A stretch of DNA of 62,003 nucleotides from Proteus hauseri ATCC 700826 (GTDB lineage Bacteria > Pseudomonadota > Gammaproteobacteria > Enterobacterales > Enterobacteriaceae), in the NCBI RefSeq assembly GCF_001654965.1, contig NZ_LXEV01000012.1, forward strand, positions 1 through 62,003. The letters are read 5' to 3'. The notes below the pieces were generated by a model, which had not been told where the DNA came from, searched no databases, and saw nothing but the letters and a program-made list of their open reading frames with translations. The translations under genes were made by a program, and so were the position numbers. Every line of letters starts with the position of its first letter. The first letter of the stretch is position 1. Shown piece after piece: positions 56,926 through 62,003 of the stretch.

Positions 56926-59301
56926 TTAGTTTTGAGATGATGATTTTAATTTAACGTTTAATAATCTCACCGCATTGGCAGTAACTAACGCTGTTGCACC
57001 TGAATCCGCTAATACTGCCACCCAAAGCCCCGTTATTCCTAATAAACTGGTCACTAAGAACACCGCTTTTAATCCAAGTGCGATAGTGATGTTTTCACGA
57101 ATAATTTTGCGGGTTGCGCGAGATAACTGAATAATTTCTGGTAATCCAGTTAAGCGGTTGTGGGTTAATGCTGCATCTGCTGTTTCAAGTGCTACATCGG
57201 TGCCGCTTCCCATCGCTACACCAATGGTTGCCGCTTTCATTGCTGGAGCATCATTAATTCCGTCACCCACCATCATGGTGTTGTGTGTTTTACTGATTTC
57301 CATTACTGCCGTGACTTTATCTTCTGGCAGTAATCCAGCGCGGAAATCCATCCCCAGTTTTTGTGCAATTGCGGCTGCGGCTCTTGGATTATCACCTGTT
57401 AACATCACCGCATTGATATTCATCGATTTCAATAACTTCATTGATTCAATAGCATCGCTACGCAAGGTGTCTTGCATGGCAATCGCGCCAATGAGCTGAT
57501 CATCTTTTAATACCACGACTACTGTTTTGCCTTCATCTTCAAGGCGTGCAATCTCTTGTTGCCATTGTGATGAAAGAGATGCTTCTTTCAACTGTGAAGG
57601 CGCGCTGACTAAAATGTGTTGGTTGTTTAAATAGCCTTCAATCCCTTTACCGGCTAAGGCCTTACGATTTTCAGCTTCAACTACAACTACCCCATTTTCT
57701 TGAGCTTTATTGATAATAGCTTTTGCTAATGGGTGATGAGAACCGACTTCAACTGAAGATGCTAAAGTGAGCAGCTGTTTTTTATCAAAACCATTTTCAG
57801 CTATAACATCTGTGACTTGTGGTTTCCCTTCAGTTAATGTTCCCGTTTTATCTAAGGCGATAGTATTTACCGTGCCTAATTGCTCTAGTGCTGCTCCACC
57901 TTTGATTAATGCGCCTCGCTTTGTAGCAGCTGCTAAAGCGGAGGTAATCGCCGCTGGGGTTGAAATAACTAACGCACAAGGACAACCGATTAGTAATAAG
58001 GTTAATCCGCGATAAACCCATGTTTCCCAAGGCTGAGCAAATAATAGTGGCGGTACAACAATGACTAATGCTGCAAACAACATGATAAGAGGCGTGTAGT
58101 AACGGCTAAAACGGTCGATAAAGCGCTCGATAGGCGCTCTGCGTTCTTCAGCTTCTTCAATCAGTTGTAAAATACGGTCAATGGCATTTTGTCCTTGTTC
58201 AGATACCACTTTCATCTGCACTGAACGATCAACCGATAAACAGCCTGCGGCGACTTTTTCACCTTGTAAGCGTTCAACAGGTACTGATTCACCGGTTAAT
58301 GCGCTTTCATCAAAACTAGCAAAAGCACTGACTAACTCAGCATCGGTAGGTAAACGTGAGCCAGGGGCAATTTCGATAATATCGCCAGGGCGTAATTTAG
58401 AGACTGAAACGGTTTGTTTTTTGCCATCTTTAACCAAAATAGCTTCTTCGGGTACTAATGCCATTAACGCACTAACACCACGACGAGCGCGACCTGCGGC
58501 GTAAGATTCAAGCATTTCACCAATCATAAACAGCAAAATAACCATTGCTGCTTCTTCAGTCGCATTAATAAAGAGTGCACCAATTGCTGCGACACTCATT
58601 AATGTTTCAATAGCAAACGGTGTACCACTGCGAATAAGCTGTAGAGACTTTTTCACAATGGGGAATAAACCAATCAAGGTTGTAGTAATAAAGGCAACAC
58701 GGCCAGCTTGAGGATCAATAAATTCCACACCCCAGCTTATTGCCATTAACAAAGCTAAAATAATAACGAATGAGCTTTCTTTCAGTAGACTTTGTTTTGG
58801 TGCGCTTTTAGCGTTGGGTGAGGTGAGATCAAATAACTCAAACCCAGCACTTTTGATAGCCGCGATGACTTGTGGTCGTAAATCACTGTCTGCATCAACG
58901 ACCAGTTTTTCTGTAGCAAAAAGGACTTTAGCTTGTTTGACTCCCATAACTTTAAGCGCTGCAGTTTCAATTTTCTGAGCGCAGCTTGGGCAATCCATAC
59001 CTTGTACTTTCCAACTAAAACGCTGTTGTCCTATTTTTTCTGGCTCTGTATTTGAAACAGGGGCATTGATATCACAGCGACCATCAGAATGGTTATGTCC
59101 ATCATGACTATGGTCGTGGTTATGCTCGTGACCTTGGTGCTCATCCTCGCATTCGGGATCGCTTTTATCGATTTTGGCATGGGAATGCGCACTTTCAGTA
59201 TGTGAGTGTGCACTATTCTCAGAAGTACCAGAGCAATGAGAATTTGAGCAGCAAGCGTCAGTATGTTTATGGTTATCGTGTTGATGAGCGTGTTTAGTCA
59301 T
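56926..59301 (-). CDS. zntA: Zn/Cd/Pb-exporting P-type ATPase ZntA
   Basis: This 791-residue P1B-ATPase exports zinc, cadmium and lead. A long His-rich N-terminal stretch (about residues 2-85, with repeats such as HAHQHDNHKH and HNHDHSHDGHNH) precedes an HMA metal domain with CPSCAQKIE. The transmembrane metal site is CPCALV, the phosphorylation Asp is in DKTGTLTEG, and the hinge is MVGDGINDAPAM. The His-rich extension is longer than in E. coli ZntA. A ZntR-type promoter lies upstream. Confidence 0.95.
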   Translation of the reverse strand: MTKHAHQHDNHKHTDACCSNSHCSGTSENSAHSHTESAHSHAKIDKSDPECEDEHQGHEHNHDHSHDGHNHSDGRCDINAPVSNTEPEKIGQQRFSWKVQGMDCPSCAQKIETAALKVMGVKQAKVLFATEKLVVDADSDLRPQVIAAIKSAGFELFDLTSPNAKSAPKQSLLKESSFVIILALLMAISWGVEFIDPQAGRVAFITTTLIGLFPIVKKSLQLIRSGTPFAIETLMSVAAIGALFINATEEAAMVILLFMIGEMLESYAAGRARRGVSALMALVPEEAILVKDGKKQTVSVSKLRPGDIIEIAPGSRLPTDAELVSAFASFDESALTGESVPVERLQGEKVAAGCLSVDRSVQMKVVSEQGQNAIDRILQLIEEAEERRAPIERFIDRFSRYYTPLIMLFAALVIVVPPLLFAQPWETWVYRGLTLLLIGCPCALVISTPAAITSALAAATKRGALIKGGAALEQLGTVNTIALDKTGTLTEGKPQVTDVIAENGFDKKQLLTLASSVEVGSHHPLAKAIINKAQENGVVVVEAENRKALAGKGIEGYLNNQHILVSAPSQLKEASLSSQWQQEIARLEDEGKTVVVVLKDDQLIGAIAMQDTLRSDAIESMKLLKSMNINAVMLTGDNPRAAAAIAQKLGMDFRAGLLPEDKVTAVMEISKTHNTMMVGDGINDAPAMKAATIGVAMGSGTDVALETADAALTHNRLTGLPEIIQLSRATRKIIRENITIALGLKAVFLVTSLLGITGLWVAVLADSGATALVTANAVRLLNVKLKSSSQN

Positions 59302-59350
59302 AACTGGCTCTCCTTGTTCAACGAGAAGTAAAGTCTAATGATTTAGGAGC

Positions 59351-59382
59351 ACTTTACAGCTTGGAGTAGAGTCCAGAGTCAA
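59351..59382 (-). promoter_or_regulatory. ZntR-type promoter of zntA
   Basis: On the minus strand a -35 TTGACT and -10 TAAAGT are separated by 20 bp, the long spacer typical of MerR-family promoters. The spacer carries the dyad CTCTGGACTCTACTCCAAG, close to the ZntR operator of zntA. zntR itself is not in the window. Confidence 0.85.
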
Positions 59383-59436
59383 GACTAATACGGTGAATAA
59401 ATTGGCAAAAAGTGCTAATTTTGTCGATAAATTATT

Positions 59437-59469
59437 CCCTTTGTTTCTCTTGTTACCAGAAACAAAGGG
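59437..59469 (-). terminator. Terminator of yhhN
   Basis: A perfect 12-bp stem CCCTTTGTTTCT / AGAAACAAAGGG with a 9-nt loop lies just past yhhN. The T tail is modest. Confidence 0.65.
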
Positions 59470-59476
59470 AAATGAA

Positions 59477-60103
59477 TTAAAGAAATAGCGCTCTAACAAT
59501 AAAGAAGTGACCAATGAAATAACAGGCGCTTACTAAGCCTTTAGAGGCAGAGAAAGAGAAGCGAAAACGGTTAATCAACCAAACGGAGTAAGCAACCACT
59601 AACAAAAACGAACCTATCATTATGGATAAGTTGTAGTCGTTACTTAAGAAGAAGAATTTTTCACCCGCAACCCAAAACATGGCTAAGGCAGCTAATAAGG
59701 TCAATGTGGCAGGAATAGCCAGTTTATCGAGTTTAGTCCAAACTATTGCTAATATCACGATAGCAAAAATAATGACAAATCCGAGTAAAGGAAGATAAAA
59801 CGAAATCTGTAACGGTATTGCAAAACTAACAAGATAAAGAATATAACTTAGGAAAACCAGTGCGATGGACGGTAGTAAATACTTACCTTCAAACATTCTC
59901 AATAAATCAGAAAGTAGCGTGGCGAGTAATGCACCAACGATAAGATAGCTGTTAATAGAGTGTTCAGGTACTTGCCATGCCCAAAGTAATAAAAGTAGTA
60001 ATGTGATAGGACGGAATAACCAACGTTGCCAATTAGGGCCTCGATATGCAGCGTCGATATAAAGCCATCCTGAGAATAATACGGCGAGAAAAGGCCAACT
60101 CAT
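59477..60103 (-). CDS. yhhN: YhhN family membrane protein (lysoplasmalogenase-like)
   Basis: This 208-residue protein has about eight hydrophobic helices and belongs to the YhhN/TMEM86 family, whose animal members hydrolyse lysoplasmalogens. Marks are FRPITLLLLLLWAW, the ALLATLLSDLLRMFEGKYLLPSIALVFLSYILYLVSF core with acidic residues, and KGLVSACYFIGHFFIV near the C-terminus. The bacterial substrate is uncertain. It is next to zntA, as in enterobacteria. Confidence 0.88.
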   Translation of the reverse strand: MSWPFLAVLFSGWLYIDAAYRGPNWQRWLFRPITLLLLLLWAWQVPEHSINSYLIVGALLATLLSDLLRMFEGKYLLPSIALVFLSYILYLVSFAIPLQISFYLPLLGFVIIFAIVILAIVWTKLDKLAIPATLTLLAALAMFWVAGEKFFFLSNDYNLSIMIGSFLLVVAYSVWLINRFRFSFSASKGLVSACYFIGHFFIVRALFL

Positions 60104-60251
60104 AATATCTTCCTTATATTCAGAACTGTTTTATTATTCATAACAGAAAGCATTATTTAAGAATAGCGATTAATGACGAAACTGGTTAATCAATTAAAAT
60201 AATATAAAGGCTCAGCGCATTTACCCAATGCAGACCATAGGAATTAATGTA

Positions 60252-60635
60252 ATGAATAAAGCTGGAATGATAGGTATTGCGGTATTGATCATTATTATTG
60301 CATCAGCAACATATCGTTTTCTTGAACAAAGAAAGCAACGAATGAGTGATGATAATGCTCCCGTAAAGCTTTATATGGTGGAAGTTGTTAAGAAGCAAAC
60401 ACTTCCGGCAAATGATCGCCGCTCAAGAGAAAATGATGTTAATGGCCCTGAAACGGTTTATTACTATCAGGTAACGTTTCGTTTAACGACAGATTCTCGT
60501 AACGATTTAATTTTACGTGTAGATAAAGCCACTTATGACAATATCGAGCCTGAAATGAAAGGACGTTTATTTATGCAAGGAAGCCGTTTTGTGCAATTTG
60601 AAACAGATATGCCTGACGAAAATAGTGAAAAGTAA
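60252..60635 (+). CDS. yhhM: DUF2500 protein YhhM
   Basis: This membrane-anchored protein of about 127 residues has one N-terminal helix (GMIGIAVLIIIIASATYRFLE) and a soluble beta-rich domain (VYYYQVTFRLTTDS..., KGRLFMQGSRFVQFE). It is uncharacterised. ATG 60252 follows GGAATTAATGTA; an in-frame ATG at 60228 is possible. The position between yhhN and yhhL matches enterobacteria. Confidence 0.85.
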   Translation: MNKAGMIGIAVLIIIIASATYRFLEQRKQRMSDDNAPVKLYMVEVVKKQTLPANDRRSRENDVNGPETVYYYQVTFRLTTDSRNDLILRVDKATYDNIEPEMKGRLFMQGSRFVQFETDMPDENSEK

Positions 60636-60708
60636 CGGCTAGTATAGAGCGATTGGTTATTTTTGGGGTAAATCTCGACGATTAATACCCCAGAAAATAA
60701 CAATATTG

Positions 60709-61008
60709 TTATGACGGTTTATGTTTATTTTTTTGTTTGTCTTCGTATTCTTGGCGTAGCTGTTTTTGTATTTTTAGTAGTTCAAAGATACCAAAAAAGA
60801 AAATTCGACATTGTAATGCTGCCGAGGGTTTTTGATCTTTTGGCTGGCCCGCTTTATACATGACAATTTGTAGTCCGTGCATTATCACCATAAAAATTAA
60901 AGCGATATCCATAAAATATTTTAGTGGCTTAGGAAATGGGGAAACAATATTTAAAAATAGAAAACCCCAAACGCCGACCATTAAAAATCGGCCAAAAAAG
61001 ATTAACAT
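60709..61008 (-). CDS. yhhL: DUF1145 protein YhhL
   Basis: This 99-residue membrane protein has two to three hydrophobic helices (FLMVGVWGFLFLNIVSPFPKPL, IALIFMVIMHGLQIV) and a charged C-terminal tail. It belongs to DUF1145; its function is unknown. It follows rsmD by 17 bp and is probably co-transcribed. Confidence 0.85.
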   Translation of the reverse strand: MLIFFGRFLMVGVWGFLFLNIVSPFPKPLKYFMDIALIFMVIMHGLQIVMYKAGQPKDQKPSAALQCRIFFFGIFELLKIQKQLRQEYEDKQKNKHKPS

Positions 61009-61025
61009 AACAGCTCCATAAAAAA

Positions 61026-61610
61026 TTAAGCAGATAAACTACGAATATAAAGGCGATATGCGACTTGCCCTGCGATCTTTTCTCGATGTAATGTCCAATG
61101 AGTTGGAAGAGTATAAGTATTTGCTTTTATCTCTTCTTCTACATAAATATAGCAATCTTCAGCTAACCAGCCGTTATTTTCTAATAACTGAATAGTTTCT
61201 GACAACATACCTTTATGAAACGGGGGATCAAGAAAGACAACATTATAAGCGGTACCTTGTTTAGCAAGCCAAGATAATGCGCTGTCTTGGATAACCTTGC
61301 CATTTTCAGCATTTAATAGTGCGAGATTAGCCGTTATTTGTTGAGCAACATTGCGTTCATATTCGATAAAAGTTGTTTCTTTGGCGTAACGAGAAAGTGC
61401 TTCTATGCCTAATCCACCACTGCCAGCAAAACAGTCAAGACAACGTGCGTCTTGAATAACTGGCATTAGCCAATTAAAGAGAGTTTCTTTAACTCTGTCT
61501 GTTGTGGGTCGTAGCCCTTGGCTATCAAGAACAGGAAGTTTACGACCACGCCATTTACCCCCGATTATTCTGATTTGTCCCATCGGTGATTTTTGCGGTT
61601 TTTTGACCAT
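61026..61610 (-). CDS. rsmD: 16S rRNA m2G966 methyltransferase RsmD
   Basis: This SAM-dependent methyltransferase of about 195 residues methylates G966 of 16S rRNA. Marks are GQIRIIGGKWRGRKLPV, GLRPTTDRVKETLFNWL, the SAM motif CLDCFAGSGGLGIEALSR and catalytic VFLDPPF. ATG 61610 gives the family N-terminus; the longer frame to 61715 is unlikely. Divergence from ftsY is the standard arrangement. Confidence 0.95.
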   Translation of the reverse strand: MVKKPQKSPMGQIRIIGGKWRGRKLPVLDSQGLRPTTDRVKETLFNWLMPVIQDARCLDCFAGSGGLGIEALSRYAKETTFIEYERNVAQQITANLALLNAENGKVIQDSALSWLAKQGTAYNVVFLDPPFHKGMLSETIQLLENNGWLAEDCYIYVEEEIKANTYTLPTHWTLHREKIAGQVAYRLYIRSLSA

Positions 61611-61837
61611 ATTTTTCTGATTTATATAATTTAAATGTATCTTTAGGGATGTGTTATTGAATAGGGAATGTGTTGTTGCAGATATATTGGCAACACCCCT
61701 TAATTTAATCCGCAATAATTTACCATAAAATTCGTATAAAAGATGCGTTTATCCATGATCAAATGATAGACTTCATTATTATTTTCAATATCGTCAATGT
61801 ATCGCGCCATGATTTAGTGCGAGGAGTTTAGTAGCTA

Positions 61838-62003
61838 ATGGCAAAAGAAAAAAAAGGTTTTTTCTCGTGGCTCGGGTTTGGGCGTAGTAAAGAAGAGAAT
61901 ATTGAGCAAGAGAAAGAAGAACAACAACGTTTGGCGCAAGAAGAAGCACAGCGGCAAGTACGAGAAGCGGCACAAGCCGAAGAACAACAACGCCAAGCAC
62001 AAG
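61838..62003 (+). CDS. ftsY: Signal recognition particle receptor FtsY, 5' end only
   Basis: The first 55 codons are present. The start MAKEKKGFFSWLGFGRSKEE is the membrane-targeting helix of FtsY, followed by the acidic Glu/Gln/Ala-rich A domain. A strong GAGGAG ribosome site lies at 61821-61826. The NG GTPase domain falls beyond the window end. Confidence 0.93.
   Translation, partial: MAKEKKGFFSWLGFGRSKEENIEQEKEEQQRLAQEEAQRQVREAAQAEEQQRQAQ

Noticed and set aside
57158-57499. 113-residue ORF on the plus strand inside zntA
   Set aside because: It is an antisense shadow of the well-conserved ZntA ATPase domain, with no ribosome site or family features.
59025-59300. His-rich low-complexity region as a separate metal-binding protein
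   Set aside because: It is continuous and in frame with the ZntA ATPase and starts at its ribosome site, so it is the N-terminal extension of ZntA.
61794-62000. 68-residue minus-strand ORF at the window end
   Set aside because: It is the antisense shadow of the repetitive 5' end of ftsY, which has a strong ribosome site and the FtsY N-terminal sequence.

Overview
The window is a chromosomal segment of an enterobacterium, most likely Proteus (Morganellaceae). This rests on the low G+C and on many enterobacterial-type proteins in familiar order: narXL/narKGHJI, frdABCD divergent from epmA, glpTQ divergent from glpABC, and the block yhhQ-tusA-zntA-yhhN-yhhM-yhhL-rsmD-ftsY. I saw no insertion sequence, prophage, CRISPR array, rRNA or tRNA. 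The species call is inference.

Layout. (1) 1-7.6 kb: a GntR/FCD regulator whose start codon is out of frame, then a five-gene 5-oxoproline operon: NRAMP-like permease, pxpA, a YcsI/DUF1445 protein, a pxpB-pxpC fusion, and a biotin carboxylase fused to a biotin carrier. (2) 7.7-10.3 kb: a TSUP permease, a small unknown gene, and a PACE efflux protein beside a LysR regulator. (3) 10.3-21.3 kb: nitrate sensing and respiration, narXL and narKGHJI. (4) 21.3-25.8 kb: a YcaC-type hydrolase, an FMN-dependent lactate-oxidase-like enzyme with a signal peptide, a short remnant region, and eptB. (5) 25.8-37.5 kb: formate hydrogenlyase functions. These are selenocysteine fdhF, a short FhlA-type activator, and hydN-hypA-hypC. 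An alpha-glucoside PTS operon and an Fe(II)/2OG dioxygenase lie among them. A guanidine-II riboswitch and gdx (sugE) follow. (6) 37.5-42.8 kb: frdABCD and epmA. (7) 42.9-45.5 kb: a four-gene membrane operon, LemA / GIDE-domain protein / LemA / small membrane protein. (8) 45.7-55.3 kb: glycerol metabolism, with glpQ, glpT, glpABC, a DhaM-like protein that has lost its phosphorylation sites, and gldA. (9) 55.7-62.0 kb: yhhQ behind a probable preQ1 riboswitch, tusA, zntA behind a ZntR-type promoter, yhhN, yhhM, yhhL, rsmD and the start of ftsY.

How the genes work together. The theme is anaerobic respiration and fermentation. GlpT, GlpQ and GlpABC bring in and oxidise glycerol-3-phosphate and feed menaquinol, which NarGHI (nitrate) or FrdABCD (fumarate) can use. 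Formate is handled by FdhF, and FhlA-like, HydN, HypA and HypC belong to the same hydrogen-evolving system. Two sigma-54 promoters (fdhF and hydN) share a near-identical upstream element at similar distance, so they probably form one FhlA regulon.

Most worth a second look: the DhaM-like protein with Lys and Asn in place of its phospho-histidines, encoded next to gldA; the LemA-GIDE-LemA operon; the complete split biotin-carboxylase architecture in the oxoprolinase operon; the exported FMN oxidase; the shared FhlA-type element; and several large perfect palindromes upstream of operons.
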